Source: Stenopsyche tienmushanensis
Taxonomy: Eukaryota > Arthropoda > Insecta > Trichoptera > Stenopsychidae
Assembly (NCBI GenBank): GCA_008973525.1
Contig: WACJ01000522.1
Coordinates: 1,364,001 to 1,428,000, forward strand
Length of the DNA: 64,000 nucleotides
Direction: 5' to 3'
Positions 32,802 through 42,170 of this stretch are shown one piece after another. A program made the translations under genes and the position numbers. Each line of letters opens with the position of its first letter. Positions within the stretch are counted from its first letter, which is position 1. The notes beneath the pieces were generated by a model. The model was not told the origin of the DNA. It saw only the letters and a list, made by a program, of their open reading frames with translations, and searched no databases.

Positions 32802-32831
32802 AAATATGACTCGCGTAAATCTGAAAAACTC

Positions 32832-32858
32832 TAATATATATATATATATATATATATT
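32832..32858. repeat. (TA)n right of the palindrome
   Basis: About 13 units, 30 bp beyond the right arm, mirroring the left run. Confidence 0.9.
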
Positions 32859-32923
32859 TATATGTTACAAAGATCTTCAAAAACTTTTATATTAACAAAT
32901 CCATATTATATTACGAGGGTGAT

Positions 32924-33030
32924 TCAAATATATATATTTTCCTTAATTAGATCTCGCTACTGAAGAAAAATACGATACTCTATTTTTATTTTATTTACCA
33001 TAGCAAAATTCCGGGATATATTTGAACTGT
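32924..33030. mobile_element. short TIR element (GATTCAAATATA family)
   Basis: The left end CGAGGGTGATTCAAATATAT and right end AAAATTCCGGGATATATTTG are inverted relatives. About 60 bp of unrelated AT-rich DNA lies between. Same family as 46824-48062 and 61542-61622. Confidence 0.6.
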
Positions 33031-33039
33031 ACATATTTT

Positions 33040-33347
33040 GAGCAATCTATAAACGTTCAAAGAAACGATAGTTGGTTTAAATGTGCATACGAACGGAAAC
33101 GTTCTACGTTCTACAAAAGTATTCGCAAAATCCGACAGACGAGATTTAAAGTTTTTGATGTCAAACCGAAGAACTATGTATTGTTATGTCATGTGCGGAG
33201 GATAAAGCAATGCATCGGAAATATCAAAATTACAACGACACAAATGGAAAGATCCGACAATTGGAAACTAGTCTGTGAACGATAACAATGCATCTTATAT
33301 TAATATACGAAATATCTCTTATTTCCCATATATTATATATAAAACAT
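33040..33347. other. intergenic DNA, nothing supported
   Basis: The frame at 33022-33285 is basic and motif-free. Probably chance. Confidence 0.4.
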
Positions 33348-33655
33348 CACTCGATAAGTTCGTAGGATGACATATAATTGGCGCCACTATTGACAGATAT
33401 ATCATATCAGACATTGACAAGAAACAAAAAAAAATCTACAAATTTGTTTTATTCGATGTATGTTGAAGTTACGTGAGATATATAATATCTTAAAGACATC
33501 ATAAAGCAGTGTATTCATTATTTTTCACCAACGTTTGTCTATGAGAAAGCTCTGTTCGAGGTGAGTACCGCGTTTGCACACACTTGATTAAAAACAACGA
33601 CGCGTCGACGATTTAGAGTGATGTTTGGAGCCGTTTCAGGGCAATAAATATTACA
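33348..33655 (+). mobile_element. mariner fragment with possible end
   Basis: CACTCGATAAGTTCGTAGGA at 33349-33368 looks like a mariner terminal repeat. At 33540-33650 the frame reads MRKLCSR-VPRLHT, then, shifted, the linker ending at a GNK-like motif. This matches the segment after the second helix-turn-helix in other mariners here. The rest is missing. Confidence 0.5.
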
Positions 33656-33955
33656 ATAAATGAAATACAGATTTATTTACAGTTGCTAATTAGTTGCTAG
33701 TTAGTTGAAATATGAAGTTATGTTTGTGTAATATGTAATAAAATAGGCTTGCTACTGATCTATTATTTGTTAAATGCTACGCACAGCCTGCGTCCCAAAA
33801 GTTATGAAATATATTTTTTATAAGTTTAATCGATAATACCGGTACAAATTGTTGATATTCTTCAAAATGCTCTCCACAACAATCTACATATTTTTCCATC
33901 AACTCTCCCATGTTTGACGCGCCCTCTTGAAGGCCTCGATGGAAATCTAGGAGGT

Positions 33956-34480
33956 ATATCCCGAAAGTAAGTGTACTGTGGAAATAACGGGCGTATTTCT
34001 ATATATTTGTTATTTTAGAATTGCCATACTATGGTAGATGGCGATCTGTTGACAAAATGGAGATAACAGGAATACGGTAGTACGTAAAATCACGTTGTAG
34101 TGACCAGTTGCGTGAAAGATATCGGTAAAATCCCACCAAGTGCCATGGCATCAGTATTTTGGAACCAAAAAGGCATATTTTGAACCACCCCTAATATTCC
34201 CCTGATTTGGCCCTGATCATATTACCATCTTTAGCCGCCCTCCCTGAAAGAACACATGGATAGAATTTAGTTTTAAATCGACGAACAACTTCAGAAAAAG
34301 AGTTCTTCGATGAGGACATAAAGAAGCTTATGCCATGGCTCACCAGGTGCATTGAACTGGGATGGTAATTATATTAAAAAATAGTTAACAAGCGTATCAA
34401 CTATATTCCTGTACTTTTTTTCAAATACACTTCTAAAAAACATATATAAAAATTTAGTACACTTACTTTCGGGATATGCC
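33956..34480 (+). mobile_element. Tc1/mariner-like element E, nested
   Basis: Inverted ends ATCCCGAAAGTAAGTGTACT (33957) and AGTACACTTACTTTCGGGAT (34457-34476) define a 520-bp element. It sits between two halves of the family D transposase and is therefore younger. Flanking TA/AT bases fit TA-specific insertion. Confidence 0.8.
34170..34375 (+). pseudogene. transposase C-terminus of element E
   Basis: A frame with stops reads PNIPLIWP-SYYHL-PPSLK, then EHMDRI (compare the usual YSPDLAPSDYHLFPxLKEHL, with the third catalytic D changed). Another frame reads RTTSEKEFFDEDIKKLMPWL then TRCIELGW and stop at about 34370. It is the end of a mariner-like transposase, inactive. Confidence 0.75.
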
Positions 34481-34845
34481 TAAAACTTCTGCGGATGTAC
34501 GCATTATCATGATGCAATACTCAGGTAGTCTCTTTTATTCAATATTTTCAAAGTATCCACGTAGTAGATAACGTTGACAATTTGTCCTTGAGGTGCAGAC
34601 TCTTTGTAGATCACACCCTCAGTGCCGAAAAAGACAATCAACAATACTTTCGCATGTCGTGACGTGGTCTCGAAACAAAGGGATACTAAATCAGCTATCT
34701 TGATTCTACTGATGCTCGTAGCAGATTAAAATTTGGTGCGCTCCTAAAGCTAAGGGATCTTCTACACCTTGTTCAACCGGTTTAAATACGCTGCGACTAG
34801 TAGTAGGAGTATGGCAAAAAAATATATTTCATGACTTTTGGGATT

Positions 34846-35594
34846 TTTAATAAATACACATGTTCATTCAATTTATATGACATCCCTCTGAGTATTTTGG
34901 ACAAATATTGTTGTTTATTGAGTGTAGTTATAAGGCAAGGATCAAGCCTTCTTAGATTCACCTTTTAAAAAAAGTTGCTGTTTCCGAAATGGAGGAGGAG
35001 CTTCGTTAAAGAAATGGTAAATTTATTCGTGTGTGAATGGGGTCACATTCCAATGTGATGGTGTGCATCGGCGCGGTCGGCCGGCGAGATTGGACTGCGC
35101 CCTGGGACTGAGCTTATTGCCTGCCGCCTTGTTAGATGGCCGCTTTTATGTATGCCACTTAAAGCTCACGTCTCCAAGCTCAGACAGAAAAATGTGTAAA
35201 GTAATGGAAACTGAAATGTCCGCAGTTGGAGACAAATTCTAAAGTCACGTGACTAATCTCCTTCGGCTAATTCAATTTCACTAAACTACCACCTACACGC
35301 CAGACGTAGGGCTCAATGGCCGTCGATATCTTTCTATCTGACTCTGCACATTGCACATCACTGGGGAGGTCAATCTGATGCCTTCTTGCTTATCATACAT
35401 ACTATTTATTTTAGAGAGCTTCATTTTCAACCAATTCAAGCAGCGGGAAGGGGTTGTGTATGTGGAACTAGACAGAAAAAAAATCTATGTGAATGTATTT
35501 TATTTTTCTGTATTTAATTTCAAGCAAGCAGATAATGCTACGATACGATATCAAAACTGTAATGTTTTTAACAGGCTTTAAATTTGGTTATGTT
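34846..35594. other. intergenic DNA with a short GC-rich stretch
   Basis: 35060-35150 is GC-rich (a 69-codon open frame at 35033-35242 has no domain). Nothing else recognised. Confidence 0.4.
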
Positions 35595-36244
35595 CGAGGG
35601 TCATCCAGAAAGAAAAGTTACAACATTTACGTAGGATTTACATCTAGTTAAAATTTACAGGATCTTTTGGATTCTAAGGTGTAATGACACACCCATGCCT
35701 CACCCTCCATCACAATAGATTCCAAAAAAGCTTCTTCTTTCTGTGAAAAATGATCTAAAAATGCATGCACAGCAGTAACGCGATTTTCACAATGCTCCGG
35801 TATGAGCATTCTGGGCACCCATTTTGCACTCAACTTCTTGTAACTAAGTTTTTTCCACACAATATCACCAAGGAGACTTTGAGAAATGCCAGGAAATTCT
35901 TCATAAAATTGTCAAGTGTCACATTTTGCACTTATTCTTCAATTTTTGCACAAGTTTGTCAAAAATCACTGATGATCTCCCACTTCTTGTCTGGTCGTGA
36001 ATATTTTCTTCTCTGAACAGCCTAACCTACTTTGTAACACGTTATCGACTAATTAGATCACTACTATAAACTTCCATGAGCTTCTGATGGATATTCGCGG
36101 CGGTATTGTTATGCAAAAATAAAAAAAAACGGATGACTGCACGGATTTCGCATGAACGGGAGGTGGCGGGAGCACGTGACGATCTCTCCATCGGAAGAAT
36201 TTACTATTACTAATCAAAATGGCTGAAAAATACACGGGACAAAA
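35595..36244 (-). mobile_element. mariner (family A), reverse, truncated
   Basis: Terminal repeat CGAGGGTCATCCAGAAAGAA at 35595. The other end stops inside the 5' non-coding part (GGAAGAATTTACTATTACTA reversed) at about 36244, where an irritans-like mariner starts. Transposase is on the minus strand. Confidence 0.75.
35648..36060 (-). pseudogene. mariner family A transposase, N-terminal half
   Basis: The clean 70-codon frame (35860-35648) reads LSYKKLSAKWVPRMLIPEHC, then ENRVTAVHAFLDHFSQKEEA, then EAWVCHYTLESKRSCK. In the family this is the linker after the second helix-turn-helix up to the first catalytic site, usually GDETWVHHYTPESKRQS; here GDET has become MEGEA, so the first aspartate is lost. 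Upstream, out of frame, 35990-35870 continues the helix-turn-helix region. The remaining catalytic domain is deleted. Confidence 0.8.
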
Positions 36245-36246
36245 TA

Positions 36247-36766
36247 TTAGGTTGTCCCATAAATTTCTTTCGTTTTCATATTAAGAAAAAATAAACAATA
36301 ATTTGTATTATATCAAAATTTATTGAACAATATATGATTCATTACTACCCCCTTCCAGTACCACCAAATGCATAGCAAAGCTTTTTTTGGATGTAGGCCA
36401 GGTTTAGCTACAGTTAAAGCTTCTGTACCCTTGGTTCAAGACCGTCAACGTTGGATATTCTCATAGAGTATCCAAGCTTTCATCTCCAGTGACAAATCTC
36501 TTCAAAAAAGGTTGGCTATTGTGTCGTTGGAGAAGAAGATCGCATGTTGAAATACGCTGAAGTTTATTTGAGTCAGTCAGTTCATGAGGAAGCCACACAT
36601 CTGAACGATTGATGTAGCCCAATTTTAGTCAGATGATTATGGACGGATGTTCGTGGAATTTCTAACTTATTAGCTATTTCGCAAACAGTTTATCGCGGGT
36701 TTTCTTCAACCATGGCTATGATTAGATCTGTGTTCATTTGCGAAAGAAACTTATGGGACAACCTAA
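36247..36766 (-). mobile_element. deleted mariner (irritans-like) with TA duplications
   Basis: Terminal repeats TTAGGTTGTCCCATAAATTT (36247) and AAACTTATGGGACAACCTAA (36747-36766) are flanked by TA at 36245-36246 and 36767-36768. It is 520 bp long. It carries N-terminal transposase codons, a deletion, and the GDES catalytic block on the minus strand. The same deletion occurs in the copy at 31142, so both stem from a deleted, cross-mobilised parent. Confidence 0.9.
36350..36730 (-). pseudogene. mariner transposase remnant
   Basis: Minus strand: MVEENPR at about 36717, then a HNHLTKIGLHQSFRCVASS region, then LKRFVTGDES, then TEALTVAKPGLHPKKALLCI and WWYWKG near 36350. The first catalytic D is kept; the second and third are deleted. 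Two frameshifts. Confidence 0.8.
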
Positions 36767-36768
36767 TA

Positions 36769-37390
36769 ATATTTCATTAATATTGCGATATTTCAAATAA
36801 GCAAATAAAATCTAATGTATTTCCTGGCTTTCTCTTTTGGTTGCTTTTAACATCAAATTAAATATTTATTTTTTGCATTGGCATTTATTTTATTATATTA
36901 TAGCTAGTTTATGGGGATGATTTTGAGATTAAAACATTAAATCTTTGTCTACGTACTTAAAATATAAAATGGAAAAGTTAATATAATAGTTGTCGATTAT
37001 AAATAAATTAAAACTACATCAAAAGTCAAATTTGAAAAATTGCTGACCCTTGAAAAATGAAAAATAATTGTTGGCGTTCTGCAATAAATTAATTTTGCAG
37101 ATTTGGCTGATATATCATATTGTAAATGAAAATGTAATCTATTTCATCAAATATGCAAGCAAGGGTTTTTACGCGTTTCAATGTGTCAACGCTGACGGAT
37201 TTTAGGGGTTGAAATACATTTTTACTAATGTATTTTAAATTAGAGTCGACGCATTATAAACAGATTTATTGCGGGTCATCTTTGATGGATTTATTTCCGT
37301 TGTCTGAATATGATTTTTGGGGGGTTAAACATAAAAAGGCTGAGATAGAGCTTCATTGAATTATTTATCAATAAGACAACAAATCAATAT
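36769..37390. other. AT-rich intergenic DNA
   Basis: Nothing recognised. Confidence 0.5.
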
Positions 37391-37650
37391 ATAAATTCCA
37401 TCCAAATGCAGCGTCTAGATGTCAGCTTTATATAATGCTTACACATGACGTCTTTTCAAATGATGTAAGTCGTTTGTTTAAGTAGAAGGTAGGTAGAATT
37501 TCAACCACGGACAGGTTTACTTTGCATCAACGCGTTTACATTATTATTGAACAACAAACGAGAGATCCATTATTTTCAAGCAATATTTTGTTTAGTGATG
37601 AAACTCATTTCACAGTAAGCAATCAAGTCGTATCTGGAGTGGAATAAAAT
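37391..37650 (+). mobile_element. IS630/Tc1-like fragment (family F)
   Basis: GCGTCTAGATGTCAGCTTTA at 37411 is shared with 49168-49187, as is the following AAATGAYGTAAG motif. At about 37570-37640 a frame reads SSNILFSDETHFTVSNQV, the first catalytic aspartate region (NILFSDExxF). The remainder is absent. Confidence 0.6.
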
Positions 37651-38479
37651 TCTCGTATTATTCAGGAAAGATGTTTATACCCAAGCGAGATTACTATCTT
37701 TCGCTGGTTATCAAATATGATAAAAGCCATATGGGCAATGAAACTCCAAATGGTATTTAATAATAAGCCCCACAAGATAAGCCTATGACGTAAAACGCTT
37801 AAATAATATTGCAAAAATGTGATCTTGAATTTAAAAAAACACATTAAAATCGCAATAACGTGGTCCATAGGAAAGCTACGAATGTTACGCATGAGGACTT
37901 TCGATTTCGTGTTATCAAAATATTAAAAAGGATATCTGAAAATTGAAAATTTATTATTCATGAAAAATGGTCAGGACGATAAATAAAATATTTTGCCGCT
38001 GTCTGCGAAAAAATCCGCAAACGATCATTTTGCTCAGAAGTTAATTTAAAAGCTCGAAACCATGAAGGAAACAGTTAAAAAGCAATCATAATATTTATGA
38101 AACGCAAGGACTTGCTGAATTTTTTTCTGCGAAAAGCATATTAAAAATATCTCTTTAATTCGAAACTCCGATTTACAATTGTTTTTGTTAAGACTCGAGG
38201 AAAGAATGTTTAATGGAGATTTGCAGGAGAAAATCTATAGTTGTTTATGAGATAAAAAAATAAATTAACATTTGGGTATGTCGATTCGAATATAATCCGG
38301 AATTTTGATGTATACAGTTCAGTTATACTATTCTAAGTAAGACCCGGGGTGTTCGATTGGGCCCAAATGTTTCGTGAAGGTCTGAAAGTCAAAAAACATT
38401 CTGCTGAAAAAGTGATGGCTACCGTACTTTGAAACTCTATATATATTTTATATTATTGTTGATAGATTTTCTACATGAC
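37651..38479. other. AT-rich intergenic DNA
   Basis: A lone terminal motif GAATATAATCCGGAATTTTG at about 38287 belongs to the family at 46824. The rest is unremarkable. Confidence 0.45.
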
Positions 38480-39221
38480 AGACAGACGGTGAATGTGACC
38501 TACCATTGACAAATGACAAAGAATGCCTACTATGACTCCACGATGCCCATCCATAAAACCCCAGGGGGGGGGGGGGGGGAAAGCCAACCCTATGCCCGTG
38601 GCCAACGATTGAATCCCTGGGGTAATGATGTGGAGTAGAGGTATGCGAAAGTAACCTCGTCAGTTTGCTAATCAAACACTGCTGGGGTAACCCAGCTAAC
38701 ATGAGTTGGGTGCGCAGGTCACCCTGTGCTGCGTACCCATAAAGGGGTATGTGGAACAGCCGATTACAGTAATTGGTGAAGACTGTGTCAAAGGCTCACC
38801 ATTATCCTCAACAGCCTAGGCATACAGGGGAGAACGGTTTTAGGCTGTTCGAACGTCTCCGTGGCTAGGTACTAAGAATTACCGAACTGATACAAGTACC
38901 ATGGCGAAGGGAACCCTTCTAACTGATGTTAGATTTGTGATGGCAGTGATTTCGCGATAGTATTCTCTTGAAGTTTAGCTTAACTTTTGCCCTTTCTCCT
39001 CCATTGCTCCTTCGGATGCACACTAGTTTGGGGTAACCCGAAACAGACTATACAGCAGCGCAGGAAATGGATTCATTTGTTAATGAATCCCCAATCCAGT
39101 CAGTCGCTGTCTGATGTCTGTCGTCTTGTCTTTATTCTATATGACAACGATCCACCCACTTTAAAGTCCAGATTTGACCTTTGTAAGCATTTCCGCTCCA
39201 CTACGGAACTACGTAATAACT
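38480..39221 (-). repeat. LTR-element internal domain, reverse, joined to LTR
   Basis: On the minus strand the primer site at 39237-39222 is followed by the leader CCGTAGTGGAGCGGAAATGC, then GACAGCGACTGACTGGATTG, CATTTCCTGCGCTGCTGTAT, the CTAGCCACGGAGACG block, the hairpin (38708-38738) and the GCAAACTGACGAGGTTAC block. It ends near 38480 with a CTGTCTGTCTGTC run. This is the clearest copy linking LTR, primer site and internal domain. No gag, protease or reverse transcriptase motif occurs in its about 760 bp. Confidence 0.8.
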
Positions 39222-39237
39222 CCCACTTCTGACACCA
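39222..39237 (-). other. primer-binding site, tRNA-Leu
   Basis: Minus strand TGGTGTCAGAAGTGGG, complementary to the 3' end of tRNA-Leu. It sits two to three bases inside the LTR end TTTGTAACA. Confidence 0.85.
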
Positions 39238-39240
39238 ATG

Positions 39241-39400
39241 TTACAAAGTGAAGTGGTTGCGCTCGTGGGACAGAGTCCTAGGTCGCAACCCGTCTACATA
39301 CTACGGCCGCGGGAAGCACGTCTTCTCACAGCTGAGGTCATCCAAACATTTCTTACGACTCCTGCCTCCTACGCGTCATCACCGCAGTGATAATGACGAT
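39241..39400 (-). repeat. LTR 3' part, reverse
   Basis: The minus strand ends CACGAGCGCAACCACTTCAC then TTTGTAACA, matching the end of the LTR at 47600-47662. The remainder of the LTR upstream of about 39400 is missing. Confidence 0.65.
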
Positions 39401-39424
39401 GTGTCGTTCATCAGCAAAATAAAA

Positions 39425-39475
39425 ATAAATTTATACAACAAAATTCCGGGCTATATTTGAATCACCCTCATATAA
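39425..39475. repeat. terminal-repeat scrap (GATTCAAATATA family)
   Basis: CAAAATTCCGGGCTATATTT then GAATCACCCTCATA equals the end of the TIR family at 61588. No partner nearby. Confidence 0.6.
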
Positions 39476-40086
39476 ATTGTTTGAGAATTTACATTCGATT
39501 TTAAATGTGATTTTAAGTCGAACTTAATATTTGATGTTGCAATGATCGCTCAATCGTCATATTAGTTTAAACTTAAATTGATTAGTTTTTTCTATGGATA
39601 AAATTTAATTAGGCTTAAAAAATATTAAACAGAATTTATTGTCAAATATATTGTGAAAGAGGTGATGGAATGGAATAAGTATCGGTGAGTCAGTATTCAA
39701 TTACATTTACCGTAAGGTACAAAGAGGACATTGACTGAAAAATGGACACGGAAAATGATGAACGAGGCAGTGATGGAAACCCACAGGGACTTTATATTCA
39801 GAGTATGATGAAAATTCACAAATATATACATACATACATAGGGAGAGAGTGATGAATTATGTATATACAAGAAGACGGAAACGTATTCGCCGAGAGCGAA
39901 GAGCAAGACACCCCAAAGACCTGCCCAAAAATATGATTAAACTCGTGCACGACGAACTTTCTCAAAAATTTATAATAAGCTCAAACGCAATACACACACG
40001 TTGGTCGAAAATTTTATAATAATTGAGCGGATGTTGGCTAGGGGTGGTTCCGCGCAAGGAAGTGTCTTCACTCTTTTTACCCCTAG
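39476..40086. other. intergenic DNA upstream of the LINE
   Basis: A (TACA)n-like run at about 39826-39842. CTAGGGGT (about 40038-40045) and ACCCCTAG (40079-40086) form an 8-bp inverted repeat just before the LINE frame. Confidence 0.4.
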
Positions 40087-41706
40087 TTGTACAATAACGA
40101 TTTTGCATCACAAAGAGGAAGTCGTTTGCATTGTAAAGATACTTTGAGTCTACTCAAGACTGGGGAGCCCGCGAACAATGAAAAGACAATTACGGTTCGT
40201 TTAGTCTCTCGAACATTCTCAAACACGTGCAAGCACACAGAGTTCTATGCGGACTTTTGTCAAACTAGAGCTTTTGATAACGCGTGGTGGCCGATGGTCC
40301 TACTTAAGCTGCGAAGAGATGGCGTGCAGCCTAACATCATCGGTCTTATACGGAGCTACTTCTCTGATAGACAGATAATCGCGCAGGCGGGGGGGGAGCT
40401 GGTTCACAGAGAACTAACGAAAGGCTGCCCCCAGGGCTCCGTTCTTGGACCACTGCTATGGAACGTTCTGCTAAACGACATCTTCGAGCTGCAACTACCG
40501 AGCGGATGTGAACTGATTGCCTACGCTGACGACCTCACCTTAACAGTCGCTGCCAACTCAGCAAGAGAGGCAGGTAGAAGAGGAAACGAGGCAGTACGGA
40601 CGCTCTGGGACTGGAGCGTCTTGAACAAACTGACCTTTGCCCCGGGTAAGTCCGTGGGACTGGTGCTCGAGGGGGGATCTAGAAGCGACAGACTCAAGAA
40701 GAACTCGGTTCCAAGAATCAACATGGGTGGAACACGGATTCCATTCAAGGAATCCGTCAATTACTTGGGAGTCACCATCGAGAGGGGTTGCAGATTCGGG
40801 CAACATGTCAGTGAGGCCTCAAAAAAGGCCCTCAACGTCTTCGGGAGAATGTCGCGACTAGCAGGCGCCGATTGGGGCCTCAGTGGGCGCAGCATGCGCA
40901 CAGCATATCAGGCCCTGTACGTCAGCATCGTGACGTACGGTGCTGGTGCATGGGCTCACAAACTGGGGCGACCAGGTCAGTCCAGCCCCACGCTAACCTC
41001 ATCGCGGAGACTCAACTCGGCGCAGCGCTCGCCGCTGCTGCGGCTGACGAAAGCTTATCGAACGGTGGCGACGGACAGCCTACCGGTCTTGGCGGGAGTC
41101 CTCCCGATGGACCTGAAACTTCAGGTAATGGCTGCAGTGTACAGATGGCGGAAGGGCCACGCAGTGAAAGTCGGCGACTCATTCCTTACAGCGGAGGAGG
41201 CAGCGGAGATTATTGATAAGACGTCGCTGAGGAAATGGGCTCAGGACGCAGCTACAAGAACGTGGCAGGACAGGTGGTCCAACTCAACAAGTGGCCGCCA
41301 CTTGTTCCGGTTCTTCGACTCCGTCGAGAGGAGGCTTAAGTACAAGGGCATCGCGCCTAATCATTGGATGGTACAATTCCTAACGGGTCACGGCCATTTT
41401 AGTGCCCACTTAATGGGACTTGGGCTGTCGGATCGCTCAGATTGCCCGTGCACTGCACCGAGCATGGACGCAGAACATATTCTGTGGTCGTGCGAAGGCA
41501 TGGGGGCTGAGCGGGAGGCGCTTCTGTGCCGTGTTCGTGGGCCATGTGAGGGGCCAGTAGGACACAAAGATCTGGTGACCCGTCCCGGCGCCCTCAGCGC
41601 CTTCAATACATTTTGCGAAAGCTTTGGCGCGAAATGCGTCGACGGCGGCTACTACGCCAAGCACTGGTCCGCTCCAGAGGCTGTCGGGGCTAGTACCGTC
41701 GAGTAA
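40087..41706 (+). CDS. R1-clade LINE ORF2, 5'-truncated reverse transcriptase
   Basis: 539 codons without a stop, the longest frame in the window, opening at a TTG. It is a non-LTR retrotransposon reverse transcriptase that would copy its own RNA at nicked chromosomal DNA. Visible parts: motif A remnant AFDNAWW (62-68), with two residues too many between the first D and AFDN; GCPQGSVLGPLLWN (113-126); the catalytic AYADD (145-149); NYLGV (225-229); the thumb and a long connector; FLTGHGHFSAHLMGLGL (431-447); and a C-x-C...H-x4-C zinc knuckle (CPC 453-455, H464, C469). The apurinic-type endonuclease and first finger motifs are missing, and the first about 50 residues resemble no RT, so the 5' part is lost or replaced. 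The GC-richer, stop-free body suggests a young copy. ORFs on the other frames here are shadows. Confidence 0.9.
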   Translation: MYNNDFASQRGSRLHCKDTLSLLKTGEPANNEKTITVRLVSRTFSNTCKHTEFYADFCQTRAFDNAWWPMVLLKLRRDGVQPNIIGLIRSYFSDRQIIAQAGGELVHRELTKGCPQGSVLGPLLWNVLLNDIFELQLPSGCELIAYADDLTLTVAANSAREAGRRGNEAVRTLWDWSVLNKLTFAPGKSVGLVLEGGSRSDRLKKNSVPRINMGGTRIPFKESVNYLGVTIERGCRFGQHVSEASKKALNVFGRMSRLAGADWGLSGRSMRTAYQALYVSIVTYGAGAWAHKLGRPGQSSPTLTSSRRLNSAQRSPLLRLTKAYRTVATDSLPVLAGVLPMDLKLQVMAAVYRWRKGHAVKVGDSFLTAEEAAEIIDKTSLRKWAQDAATRTWQDRWSNSTSGRHLFRFFDSVERRLKYKGIAPNHWMVQFLTGHGHFSAHLMGLGLSDRSDCPCTAPSMDAEHILWSCEGMGAEREALLCRVRGPCEGPVGHKDLVTRPGALSAFNTFCESFGAKCVDGGYYAKHWSAPEAVGASTVE

Positions 41707-41941
41707 AGTAGAGTCACACCCACATTGAGATAAGATGGAAGATTAAGATGGGAAGCTCAGAAGCTCGTCTACATTTACAGCGTTGTCAAACTAACGAAAT
41801 CACCACAAACGGTGTCTAATTTTTGATTTAAATCATCGGAAATTAAAAAAAAGCAAAGCATATGATCTCTCACTGTCCAGATTCTTATAATTTTCACTGA
41901 TAATGCCCTTATTTATCCAGCGCAAATTTAGCAACGTGTAC
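41707..41941 (+). other. LINE 3' flank
   Basis: After the stop, about 120 bp could be 3' UTR. An A run, TTAAAAAAAAGC, near 41843-41856 could be a degraded tail. There is no target duplication to prove the boundary. The 3' UTR lacks the AGTGGGT signature of the other LINE tails, so this is a different R1-type family. Confidence 0.4.
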
Positions 41942-42170
41942 GAAAGTAGTCCCAGAAATACCCGATCTAACAAAAATATTGGCAAAAATATATTTATTTC
42001 TCAATACAGTCCCATTTCAGCTCGATATCATCACGACGTTGTCTTTGATCCATTGCGAGCAAACACAGTACCCATCTTACGCACGGCTTTATCGTCTGCA
42101 AATTTTCTGTCAATATGCGATATATATCTATACAATCGTGCGATGTATGCGGGTAATCTCTCCGTCTCTG
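41942..42170 (-). mobile_element. mariner (family B) 3' fragment, reverse
   Basis: Terminal repeat CGAAAGTAGTCCCAGAAATA at 41940, then on the minus strand ILTENLQTIKPCVRWVLCLL and DQRQRRDDIELKW (helix-turn-helix end and linker) with the catalytic domain deleted. The 128-codon forward ORF over it is a shadow. Confidence 0.7.

Larger units (their letters stand above)
33840..34700 (-). pseudogene. mariner transposase split by element E
   Basis: Minus-strand 34660-34520 reads LLIVFFGTEGVIYKESAPQG then QIVNVIYYVDTLKILNKR, the block between the first and second catalytic aspartates. After the insertion, 33955-33840 reads FKRARQTWES, then IVVESILKNINNLYR, the mariner C-terminal tail. The stretch around the second and third aspartates is lost. 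Confidence 0.7.
33788..34845 (-). mobile_element. mariner (family D), host of a nested element
   Basis: The left end GTCCCAAAAGTTATGAAATA and the right end read in reverse (ATCCCAAAAGTCATGAAATA) are inverted repeats about 1.05 kb apart. The minus strand encodes transposase pieces on both sides of a second element (33956-34480). Confidence 0.8.

Noticed and set aside
38566..38580. Poly(G) run as a feature
   Set aside because: A 12-base G run inside the leader repeat where other copies have five to seven; slippage or a sequencing artefact.
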